Under the pieces are notes generated by a model, which did no database searches, was not told the origin of the DNA, and worked only from the letters and a program-made list of their open reading frames with translations. Below are positions 16,671 through 24,937 of a stretch of DNA of 64,000 nt, one piece after another. A program made the translations under genes and the position numbers. Source of the stretch: Panacagrimonas sp046594215. Its GTDB lineage: Bacteria > Pseudomonadota > Gammaproteobacteria > Nevskiales > Nevskiaceae. The first letter of the stretch is position 1. The number at the start of each line of letters is the position of its first letter. The stretch spans positions 62,001 to 126,000 of the forward strand of contig JBKJPX010000009.1 of the NCBI GenBank assembly GCA_046594215.1. Reading direction: 5' to 3'.

Positions 16671-17761
16671 GAAACGGGCTCCTTCTTGTCTTGCGTCCAC
16701 AGGAAGTGATTCAGGCTCACCAGCGTGATGACCAACAGCGCGGCGCCGGCATTATGCGCGGCCGCCAGCAGCAAGGGCAGTTGCAGTTTCACCGTGCTGA
16801 TGCCGATAACGACCTGCAGCAGCAGCGCGCACAGCACCACGATGCCGAAGCGCCGCTGCACAAGTGAACGGGTGCGCAGCAGGACCATTGCGAGCGTGCC
16901 AAGCACCAGCGTGGTCAGCAGCGCGCCGATGCGGTGGAAGAAGTGGATGGTGACCCGGGCGCGCGCGTCGAGCACGCCGTGTTCGTAGTTGATGCCCAGG
17001 CCCCGCCACAGCACGAAGGCCTCGGGCACGTCCGTCTCGGGCACCCACTTGCCGTGGCAGGTGGGGAAGTCGGGGCAGGCCAGCGCCGCGTAGTTCGTGC
17101 TGGTCCAGCCACCGAGGAAGACCTGGCACACGAGCACCAGCAGCGCGGCCGCGGCGGCGAATCGCAGCTTCGAACGCCGGGCCCCGGCCGGGACGGTGCG
17201 CGAGGCTGCCGCGAAGGAGAACGCCGCTTCCCGTTCGGAGCGGAACTCACGCAATGGCGGCCCGGAGTCCCGAGTCGCGACCCCCGAGTTCCGCCCGGAG
17301 AGCCACATCCACAACAGCAGTGACAAGGTCGATAGCCCGCCGAACAGATGACCGGTCACCACCAGCGGCTTGAGTTGCCAGGTCACGGTCCACATGCCGA
17401 GCATGCCCTGGAAGATCACGAGGCCCACGAGGAACCAGGGCAGCACGCGCGGCAGTCTCGCATCGCGCTTGATGAACGCGCGGATCAGCGCCATCGACAC
17501 GATCAGCAGACCCAGTGTGGACGCGAGGTAGCGATGGATCATCTCCTTCCAGGCCTTGTGGGCCTCGACCGGTCGCTGCGGGAATTTCTCCTCGGCCGCG
17601 GAGACCTCGTGCTGCGCCTCGGGCACGACGAGGTGGCCGTAGCAGCCGGGCCAGTCGGGACATCCCAGGCCCGCATCGGCGAGGCGAACGTAGGCGCCGA
17701 ACACCACCACGCAGAAGCACAGCAGCAGGGCGACGAGATTAAGAGAGCGGAAAGCGAGCAT
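16667..17761 (-). CDS. ctaA: Heme A synthase (COX15/CtaA)
   Basis: A 364-residue eight-helix membrane protein that oxidises heme O to heme A. The first half begins with GAYVRLADAGLGCPDWPGCYG, the Cys pair loop, followed by HRYLASTLGLL and GHLFGGLSTLSLL. The second half repeats the pattern with STNYAALACPDFPTCHGKW, FFHRIGALLTTLVLG and AAHNAGAALLV; these histidines ligate two hemes. Between the halves (about residues 160-200) is an unusual charged, Ser/Arg-rich cytoplasmic linker. Either ATG 17761 or GTG 17767 could start it. It lies between the CxxxC protein and ctaB in one operon. Confidence 0.94.
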   Translation of the reverse strand: MLAFRSLNLVALLLCFCVVVFGAYVRLADAGLGCPDWPGCYGHLVVPEAQHEVSAAEEKFPQRPVEAHKAWKEMIHRYLASTLGLLIVSMALIRAFIKRDARLPRVLPWFLVGLVIFQGMLGMWTVTWQLKPLVVTGHLFGGLSTLSLLLWMWLSGRNSGVATRDSGPPLREFRSEREAAFSFAAASRTVPAGARRSKLRFAAAAALLVLVCQVFLGGWTSTNYAALACPDFPTCHGKWVPETDVPEAFVLWRGLGINYEHGVLDARARVTIHFFHRIGALLTTLVLGTLAMVLLRTRSLVQRRFGIVVLCALLLQVVIGISTVKLQLPLLLAAAHNAGAALLVITLVSLNHFLWTQDKKEPVS

Positions 17762-17785
17762 GGCCACGAGGGGAAATGCAGAGTG

Positions 17786-18412
17786 TCAGCCGATCTGCGA
17801 CAGGCGCAGCAGTTTCTTGATGTCCTGCTGCATGCCCTTGAAGTCGGCCTGCGTCTCGCCGCCGGCGGGATATACGAGCAGCCAGTTTCCGTGCGGGTCG
17901 AGCAGGTAGGAGGCGGCGCCGGCCGGCTGGAGGAAATCGGACAGCTGCCTGCCGGGCACGCCGGTGTCGGCCATCACGCGCAAGTCGGGATGCTCGGCCT
18001 TCAACGACGCCGCCACTGAGGCCACCGCGGCGGGATCGGCCAGCACGAGCACGCGCTGCACGCGGCTGCGCTTCTCGTTCATCGCCAAGCGCACTTGCCG
18101 CGTCATCAAGAGGTTGCGCCTGCAGGGTTCGTCGCAGACGGCCGGCGCCAGCACCACGTACGTCCAGCGAACGCGGAACACCTGCTCGTCGAGCGGCCGT
18201 CCTGCGTCGTCGACGAGGCTGAGCGGAGGCGCCGGCCGCGCAGGGTTGATGAGCTGGCCGTAGTTCGTGGTGCCGTGCGGACGGATGTCCGGGAACCAGA
18301 AATACAGAACGTAGGAAAGGATCAGCGGGAAGAAGAACAGCGTGGCCAGCAGCAGGAACTGCGTGCGGCCGCGCGGGGCACTGGGATTCGGGGACACGGC
18401 TGGGGTATTCAC
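17786..18412 (-). CDS. Membrane-anchored CxxxC protein of the cytochrome oxidase cluster
   Basis: A 208-residue protein with one N-terminal transmembrane helix (TQFLLLATLFFFPLILSYVLYFWF) and a periplasmic thioredoxin-like domain. VCDEPC gives a CxxxC pair in the position of the copper-binding/redox cysteines of Sco proteins. The start is a GTG at 18412 that overlaps the SURF1 stop as GTGA. A homologous 'hypothetical' gene lies between SURF1 and COX15 in pseudomonads, as I recall. Role inferred: copper delivery or thiol reduction during CuA assembly. No canonical Sco gene is found after ctaB here, so this protein may be the only such factor in the cluster. Confidence 0.75.
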   Translation of the reverse strand: MNTPAVSPNPSAPRGRTQFLLLATLFFFPLILSYVLYFWFPDIRPHGTTNYGQLINPARPAPPLSLVDDAGRPLDEQVFRVRWTYVVLAPAVCDEPCRRNLLMTRQVRLAMNEKRSRVQRVLVLADPAAVASVAASLKAEHPDLRVMADTGVPGRQLSDFLQPAGAASYLLDPHGNWLLVYPAGGETQADFKGMQQDIKKLLRLSQIG

Positions 18413-19122
18413 GGCAGGCGCTTGAGGCTGTACTTGACGAACAGGAAGAGCAGGGTCGCAGCAAACGCGAACCACTGCGCGGCGTAGGCGTAGTGACGTG
18501 CGGGCGGCACGGGGTTGGGCAGGGTCCACTCGCGCACGTAGCCGTCGGGCAGCGCGGCGTCGAGCAGCAACACCCCGTCCGCCACGGGCGCGCCGAGCAC
18601 GCAGGCAAGCTGCTCGCGCGTCGGGTAGCTCAGCACGCGCGGGAAACCCTTCGCGGCGCAGGGGTCGGACGCCAAGCGCAGCGCCGGCCGCGGAAACGGA
18701 CGCCAGAACCCATCGACCTCGCGCGCGTCGGCGGCGACGTCGATCGGGGGCAGACGCCCACGAACCGGATCAGCCGCGACCCAGCCGCGGTCGACGATCA
18801 GCCAGCTGCCGTCGGCGCGCCGGAACGGGGTCCACACGTGGTAACCCGGGACTTCCGCGCGCGGTTGATTGTCGAGCAGGAGCTGGCGCTGCGGATCGAA
18901 GGCGCCGTCAGCCTTCACGCGGTGCGTCGTCAGGATGTCGCCGCGCGCCGGATCCGGCGGCAGGGTGGTCACCGGCGCCGAGCCGGCGGTGTCGAAGGCC
19001 GCCTGCAGCGCCTGCTTCTCGTGCGCGCGGTGCAGCTGCCAGGTCCCGAGCCAGCCGAAGAGCGCTGTCATCAGTACGGTCGGCAGGATCGACCACAGCG
19101 GCGGACGAAAGGCGACGGACAT
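18409..19122 (-). CDS. SURF1 family cytochrome oxidase assembly protein
   Basis: A 237-residue protein with two transmembrane helices flanking a periplasmic domain: an N-terminal helix with FGWLGTWQLHRAHEK (the conserved GxWQ-R signature) and a C-terminal helix with HYAYAAQWFAFAATLLFLFVKY. Central motifs LLLDNQPRAEVPGYHVWTPFR and SWLIVDRGWV are family hallmarks. SURF1 assists insertion of heme A into subunit I. The ATG at 19122 places the first helix correctly; a longer frame to 19182 is less likely. It opens the assembly operon and is divergent from the small twin-helix gene. Confidence 0.93.
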   Translation of the reverse strand: MSVAFRPPLWSILPTVLMTALFGWLGTWQLHRAHEKQALQAAFDTAGSAPVTTLPPDPARGDILTTHRVKADGAFDPQRQLLLDNQPRAEVPGYHVWTPFRRADGSWLIVDRGWVAADPVRGRLPPIDVAADAREVDGFWRPFPRPALRLASDPCAAKGFPRVLSYPTREQLACVLGAPVADGVLLLDAALPDGYVREWTLPNPVPPARHYAYAAQWFAFAATLLFLFVKYSLKRLP

Positions 19123-19214
19123 GGAGGGGGCGGTCGCGGACCTAGACGCAGAGCCCGGCAACGCCTGCAGCGGCGCTACCATTCACGTTCCGTCTTCTCT
19201 CGTCGACAGCACTC

Positions 19215-19427
19215 ATGCTCGTCAAATTCATGATCGTTGCGTTGCTCGTCGCCATCGTGGTCGCGCTGGTATTCGGCGGCGTATTCCTGGTCAAGGACCC
19301 CAGCACCAGCAGGCGCACCGTCACAGCGCTGTCCTGGCGCGTGGGCCTGCAGGTTGCGCTCATCCTGTTCCTGATCCTCGCGTTCTTCATGGGCTGGCTG
19401 AAGCCCCACGACATCGGCGGTCACTAG
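19215..19427 (+). CDS. Twin transmembrane protein (DUF2909)
   Basis: A 70-residue protein composed of two hydrophobic helices (about residues 4-27 and 43-62) joined by a polar KDPSTSRRT loop, ending in HDIGGH. This matches the DUF2909 twin-transmembrane family, regularly located between coxC and SURF1. It is the only plus-strand gene in the oxidase locus. Function is not known; co-occurrence suggests a role in oxidase assembly or stability. No strong ribosome binding site is seen. Confidence 0.83.
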   Translation: MLVKFMIVALLVAIVVALVFGGVFLVKDPSTSRRTVTALSWRVGLQVALILFLILAFFMGWLKPHDIGGH

Positions 19428-19440
19428 GGGCGGAGACGAA

Positions 19441-19462
19441 GAAGGCCCGTTTCCGGGCCTTC
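19441..19462. terminator. Hairpin between the twin-TM gene and coxC
   Basis: GAAGGCCCG and CGGGCCTTC form a 9-bp perfect stem with a TTTC loop between convergent genes. There is no T-tract on the plus strand, so efficiency is uncertain; it may serve both directions. Confidence 0.5.
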
Positions 19463-19502
19463 GAAAAATCGAGGTCAGAGTCCAACTATTCAGCGGCTCT
19501 GA

Positions 19503-19540
19503 TCAGACACCAATCCCGCGATCGAATAATGGGTGTCTGA
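19503..19540. repeat. Inverted repeat downstream of coxC
   Basis: TCAGACACC and GGTGTCTGA form a perfect 9-bp inverted repeat with a 20-base loop. It lies 14 bp past the coxC stop. It may be a REP-like sequence or a transcript-stabilising end. Confidence 0.45.
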
Positions 19541-19554
19541 CCCCGATTTTTCCG

Positions 19555-20448
19555 TCAAAGGACGTACACGAAGACGAACAGCCCGATCCATACCACGTCG
19601 ACGAAGTGCCAGTACCAGGCCACGCCCTCGAAGCCGAAGTGGCTGTCCGGCTTGAAGTGGCCGGACATGAGCCGCAGCGTGATGACGATCAGCATGATCG
19701 TGCCCAGGGTCACGTGCATGCCGTGGAAGCCGGTCAGCATGAAGAAAGTGGAACCGTAGACGCCGCTCGACAGCTTGAGGTTGAGCTCGGTGTAGGCGTG
19801 GTGATACTCGGTCGCCTGGCAGTAGAGGAACGCGCATCCGAGCGCGACCGTCGCCCACATCCAGATGATCGTCGTCAGGCGGCGATTCTCTTTCAGCGCG
19901 TGGTGCGCCATCGTGATCGTCACGCCCGATGTCAGCAGCAGCAGCGTGTTGAGGAAGGGCAGGCCCCAGGCGCTCATGGTCTCGAACGCGCCGTTCAGCG
20001 CCAGCGGACCGTTGTTCGGCCAGACGTTCTCGAAGCCGGGCCATAGCGTCAGGTGCGTGGCCATCTTCGTGCCCTCGCCTGAGAGCCAGGGAATCGCCAT
20101 CTCGCGCGAGTACCAGAGAGCGCCGAAGAAGGCGGCGAAGAACATGACCTCGGAGAAGATGAACCACGCCATCGCCATGCGATAGGTGCCATCGACCTTG
20201 AGGTTGTACTTGCCGTGCTCGGACTCCAGCGACACGCCGCGCAGCCAGCGGAAGATGACGAAGATCGCCAGCGCGCCGCCGGCGTAGATCGGGATCGGTC
20301 CGAGGTGATGGTGTTCGAGCAGGCTCCAGACGCCGACGATCACGGAGAACAAGCCGGCCGTGAGCATGAACGGCCATGCGCTCGGATCTGGAACGAAATA
20401 GCGGCTCGGCGCGGTGCCGGATGCGGCGGGTGCTGCGTGGCTGGACAT
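19555..20448 (-). CDS. coxC: Cytochrome c oxidase subunit III
   Basis: A 297-residue membrane protein with seven helices. It carries the conserved subunit III stretches MAMAWFIFSEVMFFAAFFGALWYSR, WGLPFLNTLLLLTSG and FFMLTGFHGMHVTLGTIML, ending WYWHFVDVVWIGLFVFVYVL. The Glu in FSEVMFF belongs to the proton-uptake-associated site. The ATG at 20448 is preceded by AGGAGA; an open frame upstream of it overlaps ctaG and is spurious. It is the last gene of the coxB-coxA-small-ctaG-coxC operon. Confidence 0.96.
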   Translation of the reverse strand: MSSHAAPAASGTAPSRYFVPDPSAWPFMLTAGLFSVIVGVWSLLEHHHLGPIPIYAGGALAIFVIFRWLRGVSLESEHGKYNLKVDGTYRMAMAWFIFSEVMFFAAFFGALWYSREMAIPWLSGEGTKMATHLTLWPGFENVWPNNGPLALNGAFETMSAWGLPFLNTLLLLTSGVTITMAHHALKENRRLTTIIWMWATVALGCAFLYCQATEYHHAYTELNLKLSSGVYGSTFFMLTGFHGMHVTLGTIMLIVITLRLMSGHFKPDSHFGFEGVAWYWHFVDVVWIGLFVFVYVL

Positions 20449-20474
20449 CGGGTGTCTCCTGGATTCTCTGTTGC

Positions 20475-21068
20475 TTAACTCTGTTTCGGTTCTTTCTGCG
20501 GCAAGGTCTGCGAGGGTTTCGCCGTCGCCGTGATGTCGAAGAAGGTGTACGACAGCGTCACCGTGTCGACGTCCGCGGGCAAGTCGGCGTCGAGCATGAA
20601 GCGCACCGGCATCTCCTTGGTCTCGCCAACCTTGAACGACTGGTTGCTGAAGCAGAAGCACTCGGTCTTGTGCAGGTGCTTGGCCGCGTTCCAGGGGGCC
20701 ACGTTGGGCACCGCCTGCGCGATCAGATCGTGGTCCTCGGGATTTTTCGCGTGGAACACCACCGTGGTGAGCTGGCCCGGGTGCACGTCGACTTCGGTCT
20801 GCTGCGGTCGAAATTCCCAGGGCTTGCCGCCGTTGACCGTGGTCACGAACAGCACCTTCACGAGGCGCGACTCGTCAACCTTCGGCAGCGCGTTGGCGTC
20901 GGCCACCATGCCTGAGGTCCGACCGTTGATCCCGGTGGCCTTGCAGACCGCGTCGTAGATCGGACCCAGCGCGAAGCCGAAGCCGAACATCGCGATCACC
21001 ACGACCAGCAGGCGCCAGCCGTGCCGCTTGCTCTCCAGCCCGCCCGGGGCGCGCGGGTCGTCGCTCAT
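20475..21068 (-). CDS. ctaG: Cytochrome c oxidase assembly protein CtaG/Cox11
   Basis: A 197-residue protein with one N-terminal transmembrane helix (LLVVVIAMFGFGFALGPIYDAVC) and a periplasmic immunoglobulin-like domain. The copper-binding motif ECFCFSNQ is present, and the membrane-proximal Cys of YDAVCKATGI is retained. It delivers CuB to subunit I. Its ATG overlaps the stop of the preceding small gene (ATGA). Confidence 0.96.
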   Translation of the reverse strand: MSDDPRAPGGLESKRHGWRLLVVVIAMFGFGFALGPIYDAVCKATGINGRTSGMVADANALPKVDESRLVKVLFVTTVNGGKPWEFRPQQTEVDVHPGQLTTVVFHAKNPEDHDLIAQAVPNVAPWNAAKHLHKTECFCFSNQSFKVGETKEMPVRFMLDADLPADVDTVTLSYTFFDITATAKPSQTLPQKEPKQS

Positions 21069-21223
21069 CCCTGGCCCCGGTGCATCTGCAGGAACACGAA
21101 GAGCGCAAGGATGCCGACGGCCAGCGCGAGGTGGACCAGCGCGAGGACCACCGTGCGACGGGCCTTGCGGCCCTGGTCAGGCGGGGCGTCGTTCAGCTCG
21201 GTGCTCACCGTCGTCTTCGTCAC
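21065..21223 (-). CDS. Small single-helix protein between coxA and ctaG
   Basis: A 52-residue frame starting with GTG at 21223, 7 bp after the coxA stop, and ending in a TGA that overlaps the ctaG start. Residues about 24-47 are hydrophobic (VVLALVHLALAVGILALFVFLQ), preceded by the basic KARR. A GTG at 21208 giving 47 residues is an equally possible start; neither has a strong ribosome binding site. Small cytochrome oxidase assembly proteins occur at this spot in proteobacterial operons. The tight coupling on both sides argues that it is real. Confidence 0.72.
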   Translation of the reverse strand: MTKTTVSTELNDAPPDQGRKARRTVVLALVHLALAVGILALFVFLQMHRGQG

Positions 21224-21230
21224 TCGTGGC

Positions 21231-22889
21231 TCAATGCTTGTGAGCGTTGAAGCCCGCGCCAGAGTCGTGCACCGCGGTCAGTTCGCTTTCGCCCACCACC
21301 GGGGGATCCTCGAAGGTGTGGTACGGAGCCGGTGAAGGCACCGTCCACTCGAGGCCGTGCGCGCCTTCCCAGACGCGGGACGTGGCCTTCTGACCCTTGC
21401 GGGCCATGCAGGCGATCATGTTGAAGATGAAGATGAACTGCGCGAAGAAGAACACGAACGCGCCGATCGTGGAGAGCATGTTGAAGTCCACGAACTGCAC
21501 CGCGTAGTCCGGCACGCGGCGCTGCATGCCCGCGAGTCCCGAGAAGTGCTGCGGGAAGAAAGTCACGTTGACGAAGATGGCCGAGAGCCAGAAGTGCACC
21601 TTGCCCCAGAACTCGTTGTACATGACGCCGGTCCACTTCGGGATCCAGTAGTACACGGCGGCGATGATCGAGAACACCGCGCCCGGCACCAGCACGTAGT
21701 GGAAGTGCGCGACCACGAAGTAGGTGTCGTGGTACTGGAAGTCCACCGGCGCGATGGCGAGCATCAGGCCCGAGAAGCCGCCGATCGAGAACAGGAACAC
21801 GAAGGCGATCGCGAACAGCATCGGCGTCTCGAAGGTCATCGAGCCGCGCCACATCGTGGCGATCCAGTTGAATACCTTCACGCCCGTCGGCACGGCGATG
21901 AGCATCGTGCTGAACATGAAGAACAGCTCGCCCGCCAGCGGCATCCCCACCGTGAACATGTGATGCGCCCACACGATGAACGACAGGAACGCGATCGACG
22001 CCGTGGCGTACACCATCGAGTCGTAGCCGAACAGGGTCTTGCGCGCGAAAGTCGGGATGATCGTGGAGACCACGCCGAACGCCGGCAGGATGAGGATGTA
22101 CACCTCGGGGTGACCGAAGAACCAGAAAATGTGCTGGAACATCACCGGGTCGCCGCCGCCGCCGGCGGTGAAGAAGCTGGTGCCGAAGTACTTGTCGGTG
22201 AGCAGCATCGTCACGGCGCCTGCAAGCACCGGCATCGTCGCGATGAGCAGGTAGGCGGTGATCAGCCACGTCCAGCAGAACAGCGGCATCTTGAGCAGGG
22301 TCATGCCCGGCGCGCGCAGGTTCAGGATCGTCACGACGACGTTGATGGCGCCCGTGATCGACGAGATGCCCATGAGGTGGATCGCGAAGATCAGGAAGGG
22401 GAAGGCTCCACCGGTCTGCAGCACCAGAGGCGGATACATCGTCCAGCCGCCGGCGGGGCCGCCGCCGGGCATGAAGATCGTCGACAGCAGCAGGGTGAAG
22501 GCGAAGGGCAGCAGCCAGAAGCCCCAGTTGTTCACACGCGGCAGCGCCATGTCGGACGCGCCCACCTGCATCGGGACCATCCAGTTCGCGAGGCCCGTGA
22601 AGCCGGGCATGACGCCGCCGAATATCATGACCAGCGCGTGCAGCGTGGTCATCTGGTTGAAGAACTCGGGGTCGACGAACTGCAGGCCGGGCTGCCAGAG
22701 CTCGGCGCGGATCACCAGCGACATCATGCCGCCGATGAAGAACATGGTGAACGAGAAGCACAGGTACAGCGTGCCCAGGTCCTTGTGGTTCGTCGTCTTG
22801 ATCCAGCGCATCAGGCCCTTCTCGGGGCCGTGGTGGTGGTCGTCGTGACCGTGGGCGTGATCTGCGTGAGCGTGGTCGTGGCTGGCCAT
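21231..22889 (-). CDS. ctaD: Cytochrome c oxidase subunit I
   Basis: A 552-residue heme-copper oxidase catalytic subunit with twelve helices. WFFGHPEVYILILPAFG carries the CuB His and cross-linked Tyr, VWAHHMFTVGM the other CuB histidines, and FVVAHFHYVLVPG the heme a/a3 ligands. YEIS-type D-channel residues cannot be judged fully by eye. The ATG at 22889 has AAGGAA upstream. The N-terminus is strikingly His-rich (nine His in the first 20 residues). It forms the aa3 oxidase with coxB and coxC in the same operon. Confidence 0.97.
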   Translation of the reverse strand: MASHDHAHADHAHGHDDHHHGPEKGLMRWIKTTNHKDLGTLYLCFSFTMFFIGGMMSLVIRAELWQPGLQFVDPEFFNQMTTLHALVMIFGGVMPGFTGLANWMVPMQVGASDMALPRVNNWGFWLLPFAFTLLLSTIFMPGGGPAGGWTMYPPLVLQTGGAFPFLIFAIHLMGISSITGAINVVVTILNLRAPGMTLLKMPLFCWTWLITAYLLIATMPVLAGAVTMLLTDKYFGTSFFTAGGGGDPVMFQHIFWFFGHPEVYILILPAFGVVSTIIPTFARKTLFGYDSMVYATASIAFLSFIVWAHHMFTVGMPLAGELFFMFSTMLIAVPTGVKVFNWIATMWRGSMTFETPMLFAIAFVFLFSIGGFSGLMLAIAPVDFQYHDTYFVVAHFHYVLVPGAVFSIIAAVYYWIPKWTGVMYNEFWGKVHFWLSAIFVNVTFFPQHFSGLAGMQRRVPDYAVQFVDFNMLSTIGAFVFFFAQFIFIFNMIACMARKGQKATSRVWEGAHGLEWTVPSPAPYHTFEDPPVVGESELTAVHDSGAGFNAHKH

Positions 22890-22933
22890 GTTCCGATTCC
22901 TTAAACTCAGTGCTTCATCTTTCATTCTGAGCG

Positions 22934-22955
22934 GGTCGAGAGGCTGCTCTCGACC
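22934..22955. repeat. Hairpin in coxB-coxA intergenic space
   Basis: GGTCGAGAG and CTCTCGACC form a perfect 9-bp stem with a GCTG loop in the 138 bp between coxB and coxA. The neighbouring TTCTGAGCG and GCTTTCGCTCGG blocks resemble small dispersed intergenic repeats. It could act as an mRNA processing or attenuation site within the operon. Confidence 0.45.
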
Positions 22956-23027
22956 TGCGCTCGGTTCGGCGGGGAACCCTTCGCTTTCGCTCGGGATGTC
23001 CGCGGTCGAGGTCACTTTCCCAAGTCC

Positions 23028-24323
23028 TTACTTCGCGCGCGCCGCGGCCACCTGCGAGGCCTGCACCACGCCGCTGGAATTGCCCCAGGAATTGCGCGTG
23101 TAGGTGATCGCGGCGGCGATGTCGGCGTCGGAAAGGTGTCCGAACGGCGGCATCAGGTTTTTGCCCTTCAGCACCTGGATAATCTGGGCCTCCGCGGGCC
23201 CGAGGACGACCTTGTCGCCGACCAGCGGCGGAAAGTTGGGCGGCATGCCCTTTCCGGTCACCTGGTGGCAGGCCGCGCAGTTGCCGTTGAACACCTTCTC
23301 GCCGGCCTTCACGAGATCGTCCTTCGACATCTCGGCAGCGGCGGGTGTGGCGGGCGGAGCCGCGGCGGCAGCGACCTCGGTGGCCGGAGCAGCAGGGGCC
23401 GGGACCGCGGCAGCGGGCGCGGCCTCGGGGGCGGCCGGAGCCGGAGCCAGCGCAGCAGCAGCGTCCGGGGCAGCATCGGTGGTCACAGACGGCTTGGCGC
23501 TGGCGACGACGGAAATGTCACCGGTCTTGGCGCGGGCCAGCCAGGCCTCGTACTCGGCCTTGGGGAGCACCGTCACGACGATCGGCATGAAGCCGTGATC
23601 GCGGCCGCAGAGTTCTGCGCAGACGCCACGGTAGGTGCCGGGCTCGTCGATCTTGGTCCAGATCTCGTTGACGTAACCGGGGACGGCGTCTTTCTTGACC
23701 GCGAAGGCGGGGACCCACCAGGCGTGGATGACGTCGTTGGCCGTAATCAGGAAACGAATCTTGGTGTGGACGGGCAGCACCAGCGGGTGATCCACGTCGA
23801 CGAGGTAGTTCTCGACGGTCATGGGATCGATGCCCGACCCACGCTGGCGCGCGCGGTTGGAGGCCTGGGCCAGGGTCGAGAAGTACTTCACGTCCTTGCC
23901 GAGATAGTCGTACTCCCACTTCCACTGGAACCCGGTGACCTTCACCGTCAGCTCGGCGTTGCGCGTGTCTTCCATCTTGATCAAGGTGCCGGCCGCGGGA
24001 ATGGCCATGCTGATCAGGATCACGAACGGCAGGGCGGTCCAGATGATCTCGACCGTGGTGGATTCGTGGAAATCGGCCGGCTTGGGGTGAACCGAGCGGC
24101 GATGGGCGATGACCGAATAGAACATGACGCCGAACACGACCACCGCGATGCCGACGCAGACCCAGAAGATCAGCATGTGCAGGTGATGCACTTCGCGGCT
24201 GATCTCGGTGACGCCCATCGTGAGGTTGTAGCGCTCGCCGGTGTACGCCATCGCCGTGCCGATCGTCGCCAGCCAACCCATCGCCAGCAGCGCGAGGCGT
24301 CCGCCGAGCCTGTTCATCGCCAT
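23028..24323 (-). CDS. ctaC: Cytochrome c oxidase subunit II with C-terminal cytochrome c domain
   Basis: A 431-residue protein. A signal peptide (about 1-26) is followed by two transmembrane helices (about 48-70 and 93-112), then the CuA cupredoxin domain with HAWWVPAFAVKKDAVPG and CAELCGRDHGFMPIVV, holding the two Cys, His and Met ligands. Residues about 280-335 are an Ala/Pro-rich linker, and the C-terminal domain has a c-type heme site CAACH with a later Met in LMPPFG. So this is a caa3-like fused subunit. GGAGAAGGAT precedes the ATG. It is the first structural gene, directly following DUF2244. Confidence 0.97.
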   Translation of the reverse strand: MAMNRLGGRLALLAMGWLATIGTAMAYTGERYNLTMGVTEISREVHHLHMLIFWVCVGIAVVVFGVMFYSVIAHRRSVHPKPADFHESTTVEIIWTALPFVILISMAIPAAGTLIKMEDTRNAELTVKVTGFQWKWEYDYLGKDVKYFSTLAQASNRARQRGSGIDPMTVENYLVDVDHPLVLPVHTKIRFLITANDVIHAWWVPAFAVKKDAVPGYVNEIWTKIDEPGTYRGVCAELCGRDHGFMPIVVTVLPKAEYEAWLARAKTGDISVVASAKPSVTTDAAPDAAAALAPAPAAPEAAPAAAVPAPAAPATEVAAAAAPPATPAAAEMSKDDLVKAGEKVFNGNCAACHQVTGKGMPPNFPPLVGDKVVLGPAEAQIIQVLKGKNLMPPFGHLSDADIAAAITYTRNSWGNSSGVVQASQVAAARAK

Positions 24324-24860
24324 CTATCCTTCTCCCAGAGTCATTTCCGAGTGCGCCGCCCGATCGTCTTGGCGACCGCGGCACACCTTCAACAGCTGTC
24401 CGAACCGAAGCACCAGCACCTCGCGTTCCTCATCGGTCAGGCATCGACCGATCTGCACCCGCTGGCCAGAGCAGCCCAGCAGCAGCCGGGTCGGGGCATG
24501 TCGCCGGTGGGCGTCACGCTCGATCCAGGCCCGGGCCCAGCCACGCGGCAGGTCGACCTGCGTCGAAACCCCCTGCCCCGCCACGCCGAACGCTATCCTG
24601 ACCCGCCCGCTTTCGAAGCTCACCACTTCCCGATAGCGATTGCGCCGCATCGAAACCGCCAGCGCCCATCCCACCGCGACCAGTTCGAGCCCCGCGAATG
24701 GCAGTACCGGCCAAAAGCCGTGCACGGCGCACCAGGTCGCAGAGCCCAGCGTCGCGAAACTGACCATGAACATGAAGGCCCATGCTCCGCGAACGCTCAG
24801 CGAAGCGTTCGGGCCCAGGACGAAGCGGGTCTCGAGTACATGATCGAGAGGGTCGCTCAA
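24324..24860 (-). CDS. DUF2244 membrane protein
   Basis: A 178-residue protein with two transmembrane segments (about 20-65: WAFMFMVSFATLGSATWC and PFAGLELVAVGWALAVSM) and a cytoplasmic C-terminal domain including VSFESGRVRIAFG and PRGWARAWIERD, matching DUF2244. I take a TTG start at 24860, which has GGAG 5 nt upstream; no ATG lies near the first helix. It ends directly before the coxB start, so it is probably the first gene of the oxidase operon. Function unknown. Confidence 0.75.
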   Translation of the reverse strand: MSDPLDHVLETRFVLGPNASLSVRGAWAFMFMVSFATLGSATWCAVHGFWPVLPFAGLELVAVGWALAVSMRRNRYREVVSFESGRVRIAFGVAGQGVSTQVDLPRGWARAWIERDAHRRHAPTRLLLGCSGQRVQIGRCLTDEEREVLVLRFGQLLKVCRGRQDDRAAHSEMTLGEG

Positions 24861-24937
24861 GGTGGCTCCGGGGCTGCGCGAATGCGTTGCTGGCGGTCGC
24901 GGATTGTAGTGGAAGGCCGGAAGCCGGCGCAAAGAAA

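Noticed and set aside
21357..22904. A 515-codon plus-strand frame opposite coxA
   Set aside because: It is a His/Arg/Asp-rich mirror of the subunit I gene with no recognisable domain.
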